A stretch of 64,000 bases of DNA, taken from Nostocoides sp. HKS02. Lineage in GTDB: Bacteria > Actinomycetota > Actinomycetes > Actinomycetales > Dermatophilaceae. The position numbers were made by a program, and so were the translations under genes. Shown here in pieces: positions 43,757-52,817 of this stretch; position 1 is the first letter of the stretch; every line of letters begins with the position of its first letter. The DNA lies in the NCBI RefSeq assembly GCF_009707485.1, contig NZ_CP046121.1, positions 1,178,001 through 1,242,000 on the forward strand. The letters are read 5' to 3'. Below the pieces are notes generated by a model, which worked only from the letters and a program-made list of their open reading frames with translations, was not told the origin of the DNA and did no database searches.

Positions 43757-45679
43757 GAGCCGACGGTATCCGTCACCCGCTCCTCGAGTGGGGACCTGCG
43801 CGACGAGCTGAGGTGGTACGGCACGGAGGTGACCATCACACCCGGTTGGTAGAGCAGCCTTCCCTTGAGCCGCAACGCACTCTGGTTGTGCAGCAGATGC
43901 TCCCACCAGTGACCGACGACGTATTCGGGGATGAAGACGGTGATGACGTCTCGAGGGCTGTCGCGCCGGATGGTGGCGAGGTACTCCAGCACCGGGCGGG
44001 TGATCTCCCGGTACGGCGAGGCGACGATGGTGAGGGGGATGTCGAGCCCGCGCTGATCCCAGTCCCGGCGCAGCTGGCGTTCCTCCTCCGGGTTGACGGC
44101 GACGGTGAGGGCGACCAGGTGCGAGGCCCGCGTCGCCTTCGCATAGGCCAGCGCGAGCAGCGTGGGGGCGTGCAGCTTCGAGACGAGCACCACCGCGTGG
44201 TTTCGGCTCGGGAGCAGCACCCCGCCGGGCCCCGGCTCGAGCTCGCGTGCCACCGACTCGTAGTGCCGACGGATGCCCCGCATGAGGAAGAAGATGACGA
44301 CCATCGCGGCGATCGCGAGGTAGGCGCCAGCGAGGAACTTGTAGCGGACCACGATCACGAGGACGAGGGCCGTGACCGCAGCCCCGGTGCCGTTGATGAG
44401 CTGCGAGCGCCGGATGGAGCGGCGTCGCCCGCCGTCGGCGCGGCCCAGCTCGTCGCGCCAGTGCCGGACCATGCCGAACTGCGACAGCGTGAAGGAGGTG
44501 AAGACGCCGACGATGTAGAGCTGGATGAGCTTCTCGATGTTGGCGTCGAACCCGATGATGAGCGCAGCGGAGACCCCCGCGAGCAGGATGATCCCGTTGC
44601 TGAACGCGAGCCGGTCCCCGCGGTTGTGCAGCTGGTGGGGCAGGTAGCGGTCGCGCGCGAGGATCGAGGCGAGGGTCGGGAACCCGTTGAAGGCCGTGTT
44701 GGCAGCGAGCACGAGGATGCCGGCAGTGGCCGCCTGGAAGCCGTAGAACAACACGCCCCGGCCCCACACGCTCTCGGCGATCTGGCTGATCACCGACGGG
44801 TTCCCGTTGCCGTAGGCGCGCGCATGGGTCGCGAGGGCCAGAGCCGTGATCCCCGAGAACATCGTGATGGCGAGGGCACCCATGATGACGAGGGTGGTCG
44901 CGGCGTTCTTGCTCTTCGGCTTCTGGAACGCGGGCACCCCGTTGCTGATGGCCTCGACTCCGGTGAGCGCGGTGCAGCCGGACGCGAAGGCCCGCAAGCA
45001 GAGCAGAAGGGTGAAGACTCCCCCCACCTGGGCGGTGCGCGTCAGGGCGAGGTGGGCACTGACGGCCTCCGGTATGCCGCCGTGCAGGGCGCGGTAGACG
45101 CCGCTCGCCAGCAGCAGCAGGGTGAGCCCCACGAAGGCGTACGTGGGGAAGGCGAAGGCGGTACCGGACTCCTTGACCCCGCGGAGGTTGACCACCGCCA
45201 GCAGGACGACGAAGCCGGCGGACAGCTCCACGGCATACGGCGCGAGCACGGGCAGGGCGGAGATGATCGCCACGACGCCGGACACGACCGAGACGGCGAC
45301 GGTCATCACGTAGTCCACGAGCAGGGCGGCCGCCGCGGTCAGGGCGGCCTTCTCCCCCAGGTTCTCCTTGCTCACGACGTAGGCCCCACCACCGCTCGGG
45401 TAGGCGTAACACGTCTGCCGGTAGGACGCGACGACCACGACGAGGAGGAGTGCGACCGCGGCGGCGATGGGGGCCGCGAGCCCGAGGGAACGAGGCGGCG
45501 CCGGCGGCGCCGAGCACGAGCACGATCTGCTCGGTCGCATACGCGACGGACGAGATCGGGTCCGAGCAGAAGACAGGGAGGGCAAGCTTCTTGGGCAGCA
45601 GGGTCTCGCCGAGGCGGTGGCTGGCCAGGGCCCGGCCGATGACCAGTCGCTTCAGAGCGTCAGCAGCGGTCGTGGACAT
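43753..45679 (-). pseudogene. APC-superfamily permease (KimA/YdaO-like), frameshifted
   Basis: The first frame gives MSTTAADALKRLVIGRALA with ETLLPKKLALPVFCSDPISSVAYATEQI, the opening shared with KimA/YdaO-type potassium or amino-acid permeases. After GAAGAAS a one-base insertion near 45486-45490 shifts the frame, and the second frame supplies about 12 membrane helices (YAYPSGGGAYVVSKENLG, GVEAISNGVPAFQKPKSKNA) and a cytosolic C-terminal domain. Corrected length is about 641 residues. KimA homologues import K+ under c-di-AMP control; that role here is inference. Confidence 0.82.
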
Positions 45680-45749
45680 CGGGGCCGGTCCGGCGTGGTG
45701 GGTTGTTCACGGCGCCAGCCTGCTGCCGGGGTGCCGGCCTGGGCCGTCC

Positions 45750-45799
45750 CTTGACGCCTTCTTCACGCGGCGAGGGCGAATCTTGACGACTTCTTGACG
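45750..45799 (-). promoter_or_regulatory. Array of four CGTCAAG direct repeats upstream of the permease
   Basis: On the minus strand CGTCAAG (one copy CGTGAAG) occurs at 45750-45756, 45761-45767, 45782-45788 and 45793-45799, i.e. with spacings of 11, 21 and 11 bases. Copies fall on one DNA face, as for tandem dimers of OmpR/PhoB-type response regulators. It is 71-120 bases before the permease start. Confidence 0.55.
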
Positions 45800-45820
45800 A
45801 CGCCGTCGGCCCGGCTCGGC

Positions 45821-47378
45821 TCAGTCCGACGACGCGAGGCCGTGGTCGGTCGCGAACAGGCTGAGCGCGACCCGGCTCGAGGCACCGGTCTTGGCGTAGA
45901 TGTGCTCGAGGTGGTTGCGCACCGTCTTCTCCGCGATCTCGAGGCGACGGGCCACCTCGGGCGTCGGCGTGGCGCGTGCGACCAGTCGCAGCACCTCGAC
46001 CTCGCGAGTGGTCAGCCCCGCCGGCCAGGCCGGCTTCGCCGTGGACCGACCGGCCGCCTGGAGCACCGCATCGACGGCCTCGGCCTGCAGGCGCCCCCCC
46101 GCGTGCCTCCTCGCGAAGCATCCGGGCAGCCTCCGCCGGACTCGACCCGGCCCGGCCCGGCCCCTCCTCCACCGCGCACTGGAACAGGTCGGCGGCCGCC
46201 AGGACCTGGTCCAGCAGGGACAGCTCGCCCGCCCGGAGCCGGCCCGGGTACCCGGACCCGTCGAGGCGCTCGTGGTGGTTGACGGCCAACCGGGCCTCGG
46301 CCGCCAGCCCGGGCAGCCGAGCGAGAATCCGGCCGGTGAGGAACGGGTGCAGCTCGACCCGCTCGCGTTCGGCCACTGACAGCGGCGTGGCCTTCTCCCA
46401 GATGAGGTTGGAGATGCCGATCCGCCCGAGGTCGTGCAGGTGCCCGGCCCTGCGGAGCCGGGCGATGCTCTGGTCGGCGAGGCCGAGGTGGCGCCCCGCG
46501 GCTGCGGCCAGTCCGGCGACCGACCGCGAGTGCCCGACGGTGTAGGGGCTCTTGAGGTCGACGAAGTCACCGAGCGCGGCGATGAGGTCCTCGGGGTCGC
46601 TCCCGATCGTCTGGGCCTGCGCACCGGGCGCCTGCGTGACCGCCGCGCTCCAGACGTCGGCGGGCAGGGTGAACAGCTCGGCGTGGTGCCGGGCGAAGCA
46701 CGACACCACGCCCGGGTCGAACTGGCCGCCGCTGCGGGCGGCGAGGACCTCCAGGGCCGCCTCGACCCCGCGCCGGGTGCGGACCACGTCCGCCACGTCG
46801 ACGACCTGGGCGATCCGCATGGACAGCGGTATGCCGGTGCCTCGGGCGCCGTTGGGGAGCCCGCCCCCGTCCCACCGCTCGAAGCCGAACCCGAGCGAGT
46901 GCTGCACGTCCTCGCCGAGCCCGATCCGGCGAGCCAGCAGCGCCGCCGAGGAACAGTGGGACCTCGTCATCGTGGCGAGGTTGGCCCGTGGGTCGCGCAG
47001 GAGCGCCCCTGCGACCTTGAGGCGCTGCGGCAGCGCCCGCCCCCGACCGAGGTTCTGCAGCAGGAAGATCGCGTAGGGCACGCCGGCCCAGTCGACGTCG
47101 TAGGAGTCCCGGCGGACGGCGATGTCGTCGCCGAACCAGCGCGCGTACTCGTGCGACTCGGCATGACAGCCCACCCACATGACGAGGGTCACGGAGTGCG
47201 CGACCTCCTGGGCCTGTTCGTCGCAGCCGAGCAGCCGCGCGAGCCGGCCAGCCATCAGCGCACTGCGCAACACGTGCTCCGCGGGAAGCCCGAGGCCGAG
47301 GTCGATGGCCAGGGAGAGCGCGGCGAGCAGCTCGGCCCGGGTTGGCGTCAGCGCCGCGCGGCGCGCTCCAGCGGCCAT
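45821..47378 (-). pseudogene. HD-GYP-type phosphohydrolase with C-terminal LuxR DNA-binding domain, frameshifted
   Basis: The long first frame has two HD-type halves: FERWDGGGLPNGARGTG near residue 170 and, from about 280, GHLHDLGRIGISNLIWEK and HHERLDGSGYPGRL. A seven-C run at 46093-46099 (G run on the coding strand) carries one extra base; after it the second frame gives a LuxR helix-turn-helix (LTTREVEVLRLVARATPTPEVARRL). Corrected length is about 518 residues. Architecture suggests a regulator linking nucleotide or phosphohydrolase sensing to transcription; c-di-GMP binding is not shown by the sequence. Confidence 0.82.
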
Positions 47379-47635
47379 GTCCAGATCCTGTCACCGGCTG
47401 ACCACGCGCGGCGAGTATGCCGCATCCGGCGCGATCCGCTGGCCAGTCACGACGGGGTGGGAAATGACCCCGATGAGCCATGGTCGGCAGGCCGCGGTCA
47501 CGGGCAGTCTCGGAGGCGGAGGGAATGCTCGCGCCGGTAGGGGCACATCGGGGGATGGTGGGCGCGGGCTCCCCTCCAACGACGCACCTCCGGTCGTCGA
47601 TGCTGGTGCCGTCGCGAAGGAAGGGCCGAGGGGCC

Positions 47636-47857
47636 ATGCACGTGGAGACCAGCGTCACCGTCAACAGGACAGTCGTCGACGATGCCGCGCTTCGCGCACG
47701 GCTCGTCGAGGAGGCCCGTCGGAGGCTGATCGACCTGGGCCTCGCCACGGCCGAACAGCTCACCGACGAGCCCTCGATCACTGCGAGCCCGCAGCTGGCC
47801 GATGGCGAGGAGGTCCCGCGCTGGGTGCACGTGACCTTCGGGTGGGAGCGTCACTGA
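47636..47857 (+). CDS. Small hypothetical protein
   Basis: The 73-residue frame starts at an ATG after a GGGCCGAGGGG stretch and reads HVETSVTVNRTVVDDAALRA with a C-terminal VPRWVHVTFGWERH. Codon third positions are GC-rich and the composition is balanced, which supports a real gene. No family is recognised. It lies 35 bases upstream of the DUF1003 gene on the same strand. Confidence 0.55.
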   Translation: MHVETSVTVNRTVVDDAALRARLVEEARRRLIDLGLATAEQLTDEPSITASPQLADGEEVPRWVHVTFGWERH

Positions 47858-47892
47858 CCCCGACGCGGCATCCGGCAGTGCATATTGATGCC

Positions 47893-48297
47893 ATGAACTC
47901 TCCGGCACCCAGTGCGCCTCAGATCCACCCCGTCACCCGCGCGATGATGGCCCAGCGCGCCCAGGACGTTCAGCTGAAGATCGCCGACGGCATCACGGCG
48001 TTCGCTGGCTCGATGACCTTCGTGTACCTGCACGCCGTGGGCTTCGCGATCTGGATGCTCTTCATCGAGTCGAGCCCCTGGCCCACCCTGACGCTCATCG
48101 TCTCGCTCGAGGCGATCTTCCTGTCGACGTTCGTCATGATCGGGCAGAACCGTCAGGCCGCGTTCCAGCAGGCCAAGGCCGACCACGACTTCGTCGAGTC
48201 CGAGCTCGAGCTCAAGACCAACACCGAGCTGACCCGCCAGATCCACGCGCTCACGACCGAGCTGCACAGCCGCATCGTCGCGCCGGGCAGCAGCTGA
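47893..48297 (+). CDS. DUF1003 membrane protein
   Basis: The 134-residue protein has the DUF1003 layout: ADGITAFAGSMTFVYLHAVGFAIWML (first membrane helix), SPWPTLTLIVSLEAIFLSTFVMIGQNRQ (second), then a charged coiled-coil tail (QAKADHDFVESELELKTNTE). Function of the family is unknown. It is convergent with the ZIP transporter gene. Confidence 0.85.
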   Translation: MNSPAPSAPQIHPVTRAMMAQRAQDVQLKIADGITAFAGSMTFVYLHAVGFAIWMLFIESSPWPTLTLIVSLEAIFLSTFVMIGQNRQAAFQQAKADHDFVESELELKTNTELTRQIHALTTELHSRIVAPGSS

Positions 48298-48334
48298 GCG
48301 CGAGCGCGACGATGCTCCTCGGCGCCCCTCGGCG

Positions 48335-49225
48335 TCAGGCGCCGGCCGCCACGAGGATGCCGTCGGTGAGGAAGCCCAACGCGAGACCGCCGAGGATGCA
48401 CCAGGTCGTGAGCTCCTTCAGACCCGTCCGTCGGGCGACGGCCAGCAGCTCGATCACGACGTAGAGCACCGAGCCGGCGGCCAGCCTGAGGAACGCGATG
48501 GCGAGGGTGTCGTTGACGACGCTCTGACCCACGAGGGTGCCCACGAAGGTCGGACCGCCACCGATGAGGCCGAGCAGGGCCAGCCGACCCCAGCTCGGGC
48601 GCTCGGTGTCGCCGGCCAGCGGCGCGACGATGCCGAACCCCTCGGTGGCGTTGTGCAACGCGAAACCGATCACCAGCAGCAGGGCGAGCGAGAGCTCTCC
48701 GCCGGCCGCGGAGTTGCCGATGGCCAGGCCCTCGGCGAAGTTGTGCAGGCCGATGCCCACCGCGATCATCAGCGCGAGGTCGGCGGCAGCCGTGCGAGCC
48801 GCGGTGGACACGGGAACCTCCCCGGCAGCCAGGGACGGGGTCGACGGGTCACCACCCACCGAGCCCGCGCTCGGCACACCCACAGGCACTGCGGCCGGCG
48901 TCGGGACGGCGCGGGAGCGAGCCCGTCGCGCAGCCATCGCCTTGTCGTAGTAGACGAGTCCGGCCATACCCACGACCAGCCCGAGCGCGAGGACGATGCC
49001 GCCCGTGGTTGCCTGACCCCACTTGTGTGCGGCGAGCGCGCTGTCGGTGGGCTCCCAGGCGTGGGAGAGGATGTCCCACACGAGGAACACCAGCACGCCG
49101 ATGGCGACACCGTTGAGCGCGGCCTTCAGCCGCGGCGCGGGCTGGCGCAGCCGCCCGATGGGCAGGCCGAGAAAGATCGTGAAACCGGCGATCATGCCCA
49201 GAAGGGCAATCTGCATGGCTGACAT
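48335..49225 (-). CDS. ZIP-family metal transporter
   Basis: The 296-residue protein has about eight membrane helices with the two metal-site helices GIGLHNFAEGLAIG (near residue 162) and FALHNATEGFGI (near 190), and a long variable loop after helix 3 rich in Ala, Pro and Ser. ZIP proteins import Zn2+, Fe2+ or Mn2+. The upstream iron-box-like site suggests iron- or manganese-responsive expression, though ZIPs of this type can be constitutive. Confidence 0.88.
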   Translation of the reverse strand: MSAMQIALLGMIAGFTIFLGLPIGRLRQPAPRLKAALNGVAIGVLVFLVWDILSHAWEPTDSALAAHKWGQATTGGIVLALGLVVGMAGLVYYDKAMAARRARSRAVPTPAAVPVGVPSAGSVGGDPSTPSLAAGEVPVSTAARTAAADLALMIAVGIGLHNFAEGLAIGNSAAGGELSLALLLVIGFALHNATEGFGIVAPLAGDTERPSWGRLALLGLIGGGPTFVGTLVGQSVVNDTLAIAFLRLAAGSVLYVVIELLAVARRTGLKELTTWCILGGLALGFLTDGILVAAGA

Positions 49226-49259
49226 CAGTACTCCTGGAGCGAGGACAAACCCGACACGG

Positions 49260-49278
49260 TTAGGCGAGCCTTACCTAT
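49260..49278. promoter_or_regulatory. DtxR/IdeR-type iron box upstream of the ZIP gene
   Basis: TTAGGCGAGCCTTACCTAT matches the DtxR/IdeR consensus (TTAGG-TTAGGCTA-ACCTAA form) at about 14 of 19 positions, including both outer arms. It lies 35 bases before the ZIP start, over the likely promoter. A manganese-responsive MntR-type protein could also bind. Confidence 0.6.
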
Positions 49279-49302
49279 CTAACCATGCCACGGAGGGTCG
49301 GC

Positions 49303-49316
49303 CCGATGCACATCGG
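49303..49316. promoter_or_regulatory. Short palindrome in the ZIP / secreted-protein gap
   Basis: CCGATG-CA-CATCGG, six-base perfect arms, about 100 bases before the secreted-protein start and 78 before the ZIP start. A possible operator; nothing else supports it. Confidence 0.3.
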
Positions 49317-49415
49317 AGCCGTTATGCGCCTCGATGACCGAATTGCCCCGTAACGCAGGGCCCGGCGGCTCGTTGTGACTCATGACACCCACATCCGTCC
49401 TCAGGGAGGCCGTCC

Positions 49416-50828
49416 GTGCTCGTCGTTTCGACCAAGCTCTTGCGTACCTGTGCCGGCGCCGCGATGGTCGGAGCCGCGATTGCGGCTCCCGCTGCGGCGT
49501 CCACCCTCGCCGGGCCGCACCACACGCCTGCGACCAAACCCATCGCCACCACGAACGGGTTCGCCTTCGGCCAGCTCCAGGCCCAGACCGTCGGTGCGAG
49601 CGGGTGCGGGACGAACATCGCGGGCGAGCCCTCCATCCACGTCTCGCGGACGAACCTCGTCGGCCTCGGGTCGGAGGACGGACTCGGCGGGGGCAGCGAG
49701 TTCTGGCGCGGCACGCAGGTCGGCGGCACGTCGAACGCCTCCGCCTGTGCCCTCACCTACAGCGGCCAGCCCAACGCCGTGAGTGGGGTCGGCGCCTCCG
49801 GCGGCGACATCGACACGGCCTTCGCCCCGGCGACCTCGGCCGTCGGGACGCACCGCATCTACGTCGCGAGCCTCAACCTCGGGTCGATCAACGTGGCCAC
49901 CTCGGTCGACGACGGCAAGACCTTCTCGCAGGTCCCCGTCCAGGCCGGCCTCCCGGTGGACGACCGCGAGTGGATCGCGGCATACGGGGCGGACACCAGC
50001 TTGCTGACGTTCCACGACATCACCACGAACAACATCGACGTGCTGCGTTCCGACACCGGTGGCGGCCCCTACGCCCAGATCTCGCAGGCGATCCCGGCCA
50101 CGGACTACAAGGCGACCAACAACGAGCTCGGCAACCTGGTGGTCGACCACAACAACCCCACGCCGGGCGGGTTCTGGGCCTACCAGTCGTTCGTCGCCCC
50201 CTCCGCGGACCCCGGACCGACCGGCAGCTCGCCCTACAACGAGGCGTTCCTGGCCGTCTCACCCGACGGTGGGCACACCTGGGCCGACAAGCCGATCCCG
50301 TGCTCGACGTCGTTCGGGGCGGCGGGCCTCAACCACAACTTCCCGAACGTCTCCGTCGCGCCGAACGGCACGCTGTTCTATGCCGTCAGCAACGACACCT
50401 CCGTGTATGTCGCGTCGTCCAGCGACCACGGGAGCTCGTGGACCTGCTCGGGGCCGGTCAGCTCGGCGTCCCAGGCGATCTTCCCCTGGATCGTCGCCAC
50501 GAGCGCAGGCGAGGACCTCGCGTACTACGGTGCGACGGGCACGGGCGCGAACCAGACGTGGAACGTCTACTTCGCGCAGAACCGCACCCAGTCGGTCAGC
50601 GGCTGGAACACCACGAAGCTCATGCCCGTCCACACCGGCCCGGTGTGCGAGGGAGGCATCAGCTGCACGGGTGGCCGCCAGCTGCTCGACGACTTCGGGA
50701 TCGACACGGACCAGTCGGGGTGGGCGCACATCGCCTACTCGCACGACTCGCCCGACCTGGGTGGCAGCGGCAGCTACACCGGCTACGCCGTCCAGACCAG
50801 CGGCACGCCGGTGGGTGCCCCGAACTGA
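49416..50828 (+). CDS. Secreted Asp-box (sialidase-fold) protein
   Basis: The GTG start gives 470 residues with a signal peptide (VSTKLLRTCAGAAMVGAAIA, cleavage near residue 28). Asp-box-like repeats are visible: SVDDGKTF, SPDGGHTW and SSDHGSSW, typical of BNR/sialidase beta-propellers. Cys residues are few and paired. No catalytic sialidase arginines could be assigned, so the function is open: an exported beta-propeller, perhaps a glycosidase or binding protein. Confidence 0.72.
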   Translation: MLVVSTKLLRTCAGAAMVGAAIAAPAAASTLAGPHHTPATKPIATTNGFAFGQLQAQTVGASGCGTNIAGEPSIHVSRTNLVGLGSEDGLGGGSEFWRGTQVGGTSNASACALTYSGQPNAVSGVGASGGDIDTAFAPATSAVGTHRIYVASLNLGSINVATSVDDGKTFSQVPVQAGLPVDDREWIAAYGADTSLLTFHDITTNNIDVLRSDTGGGPYAQISQAIPATDYKATNNELGNLVVDHNNPTPGGFWAYQSFVAPSADPGPTGSSPYNEAFLAVSPDGGHTWADKPIPCSTSFGAAGLNHNFPNVSVAPNGTLFYAVSNDTSVYVASSSDHGSSWTCSGPVSSASQAIFPWIVATSAGEDLAYYGATGTGANQTWNVYFAQNRTQSVSGWNTTKLMPVHTGPVCEGGISCTGGRQLLDDFGIDTDQSGWAHIAYSHDSPDLGGSGSYTGYAVQTSGTPVGAPN

Positions 50829-50841
50829 GCCGTCAGCGCAC

Positions 50842-50887
50842 CCAGCGGGTGTCGGTGGGCCGCCCTAGGCTGATCGGCACCCGCTGG
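50842..50887. other. Ten-base inverted repeat before the isochorismatase-like gene
   Basis: CCAGCGGGTG (50842-50851) and CACCCGCTGG (50878-50887) are perfect complements around 26 bases that contain GGGCCGCCC. It may be a transcript-end hairpin for the secreted-protein gene or an operator for the next gene, whose ATG is 17 bases away. Confidence 0.4.
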
Positions 50888-50904
50888 AGCCGACGGAGGT
50901 ACCC

Positions 50905-51465
50905 ATGACATCCCTGGAGAACCGACCCGCGACCGCCCTGGTCGTCATCGATGTGCAGAACGGCGTCGTGGGCAGCGCCTACGAGCGCGACCGGGTCGTC
51001 GCCACCATCGCGACCCTCGTCGACAAGGCCCGTGCGGAGCAGGTCCCCGTGGTGTGGGTGCAGCATTCCGACGAGCAGCTCGCCAAGGGCTCCCAGGAGT
51101 GGGAGTACGTCCCGGAACTCACCCGCCTCGACTCCGAGCCGGTGGTCCACAAGAGCTACGGCGACGCGTTCGAGGCCACCGACCTCGAGGAGCAGCTGGC
51201 GCAGCGCCGGGTCGGGCACCTCGTGGTCACCGGCGCACAGACCGAGGAGTGCATCCGCTGCACCCTGCACGGCGCGCTGGTCCGCGGGTACGACGCCACC
51301 CTGGTCTCCGACGCGCACACCACCGAGGACATGCGGCAATGGGGCTTTCCCGTGACGCCCGAGCAGTCCATCGCCTACACCAACACCTACTGGAGCTGGG
51401 CCTCCGCGCCGGGCCGCAAGGGCACGGTGACCCCGAGCGCCGAGGTCGACTTCGCCACCGGGTGA
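50905..51465 (+). CDS. Isochorismatase-like cysteine hydrolase
   Basis: The 186-residue protein has the catalytic triad of the family: Asp in LVVIDVQNGVV (near residue 16), Lys in VVHKSYGDAFEAT (near 90) and Cys in TGAQTEECIRCTLHGA (near 115). Members hydrolyse nicotinamide, ureido or isochorismate-type bonds; the substrate here is unknown. It stands alone after an ACGGAGG-type site. Confidence 0.87.
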   Translation: MTSLENRPATALVVIDVQNGVVGSAYERDRVVATIATLVDKARAEQVPVVWVQHSDEQLAKGSQEWEYVPELTRLDSEPVVHKSYGDAFEATDLEEQLAQRRVGHLVVTGAQTEECIRCTLHGALVRGYDATLVSDAHTTEDMRQWGFPVTPEQSIAYTNTYWSWASAPGRKGTVTPSAEVDFATG

Positions 51466-51478
51466 GGCGCTTGCCTGC

Positions 51479-52126
51479 TCAGGTGCCGACCGAGTCGACC
51501 ACCTCGGCCACCGGCATCCGCCGCACGTGAACCGACGTGGGACTCGCCCGCACGAGCCCGACCTGCACGCGAAACCGGGCGACACCGGGCAGCGCCCACC
51601 CGAGGGACCAGCTCCCTTCCGCCGCATGGTGCTCCTCGTCGGTGAGCGACAGCAACCCGCTGTCAACATCGCGGAAGAGCTCGGCGACGGCTGCCCTCGC
51701 CGCCGCGAGCGCCGCCCCGTGTGGCAGGGCGACGACCGGGGCCGACGGTGCCGCGTGCGCGACCATGCGGGTGAACGCAGCCCGCACCGGCCCGGTCAGG
51801 TCAGGCTCGGGCCACGGCGCTGCCGGGTCGCTCCCCCGGGCCAGCAGCACGGCGATCTGCGCTCGTCCGCCGCCGCCGTCACTGCGATGGCTTCGGGTGA
51901 CGTCGACGACCCACTCGGGCAGGGCGTCGGAGGCCGCCAGGACCGGCTCGAGGTCCGCGAGCCACGGCACCTCGTCGAACCGTGCGCCACCGGGTCCGCC
52001 GTCGTCCGGCAGGGCGAGGTCGAGGTCGATGAGATACACGTCGTGCGGCGACTGGTCGAGCGACCGCGTGACGGCCACGGTGACCCGCAGGCCACCGACG
52101 CGCCCCAGCCGCAACGTCGTGACCAT
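51479..52126 (-). CDS. Hypothetical protein
   Basis: The ATG at MVTTLRLGRVGG gives 215 residues; the longer upstream reading is arginine-rich and antisense-like. No motif or membrane segment is recognised. It contains several short beta-strand-like stretches (LRVTVAVTRSL, HDVYLIDLDLALPD, VARFRVQVGLVRASP), suggesting a globular cytoplasmic protein. Convergent with the isochorismatase-like gene. Confidence 0.6.
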   Translation of the reverse strand: MVTTLRLGRVGGLRVTVAVTRSLDQSPHDVYLIDLDLALPDDGGPGGARFDEVPWLADLEPVLAASDALPEWVVDVTRSHRSDGGGGRAQIAVLLARGSDPAAPWPEPDLTGPVRAAFTRMVAHAAPSAPVVALPHGAALAAARAAVAELFRDVDSGLLSLTDEEHHAAEGSWSLGWALPGVARFRVQVGLVRASPTSVHVRRMPVAEVVDSVGT

Positions 52127-52182
52127 GGGTCCAGCCTCCCCCGTCGCACCCGCCCGGCAAGGCGTGCTCGGCCCGTGAGGGC

Positions 52183-52578
52183 TCAGCGCGTCTCGGTCAC
52201 CGACAGGCCGTTGCCGTCCGGGTCCTTGACCGCGAACATCGGCGGCACTCCCGGCCAGGTCAACAGCTCGCCGACCTCGACGCCGCGGTCGGCGAGGGCC
52301 GCATGCAGCGCGGCGGCGTCGTCGGTACCCAGCCGGATTCCAGTCGCGACCCCGGCCGGCACGCCCGGGGTCGCAGGCACCAGCGCCAAGGTCGTCCCTG
52401 ACCCCGGGGGGCCGACGACGATCCACCGCCCGCCCAGCTGCTCCACCGGTGCGTCCGCGAGCTTGTCCAGCCCCAGCGTCCCGACGTAGAACTCGAGGGC
52501 GCGGTCCTGGTCGGTGACCGGCACTCCGACGGTGTGCACCGAGGTGATTCGTGCCGCTGTCGTGTCAGACATGGTCAT
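52183..52578 (-). CDS. VOC-family (glyoxalase/bleomycin-resistance-like) protein
   Basis: The 131-residue single VOC domain shows SVHTVGVPVTDQDRALEFYVGTLG at the start and FAVKDPDGNGLSVTET at the end. Metal-site positions (His in the first strand, Glu in the last) are present. Such proteins bind or convert small molecules. A second ATG two codons downstream has the better spacing from GGAAAGGGAG and may be the true start. Confidence 0.85.
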   Translation of the reverse strand: MTMSDTTAARITSVHTVGVPVTDQDRALEFYVGTLGLDKLADAPVEQLGGRWIVVGPPGSGTTLALVPATPGVPAGVATGIRLGTDDAAALHAALADRGVEVGELLTWPGVPPMFAVKDPDGNGLSVTETR

Positions 52579-52817
52579 GCTCCCTTTCCTTCGCTTGTGA
52601 GGACAGACCCCGCTGCGGCCCCCAACTCATCGGCCCGGCCGGCTCACGCGCTCGCGGTGCGGTCCTGGCGGGGCAGCCGCATGGTGAACGACGAGCCGGG
52701 GCTCCTCGGCCCGGTGTCGGGACTCGTCGTAGACAGCGATGAAACGCGCACCGCCGTGGTCGGAGGCCGACGCCGCCCACCTGTGACCCGTGGCGCGGTG
52801 GCCGGGCGAGGGAGGGG

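Noticed and set aside
41843..43852. 669-residue plus-strand open frame, and a 609-residue one at 43813-45642
   Set aside because: Antisense to corA, the metallo-beta-lactamase-fold gene and the permease; compositionally unlike proteins.
45680..45820. c-di-AMP (ydaO) riboswitch upstream of the KimA-like permease
   Set aside because: The 140-base leader has no space for the conserved ydaO core and the expected motifs are not visible.
52644..52727. Possible C-terminal tail of a histidine kinase (GSSFTMRLPRQD then stop) on the minus strand
   Set aside because: Only about 27 residues, low complexity upstream and no kinase domain; not enough to call a remnant.
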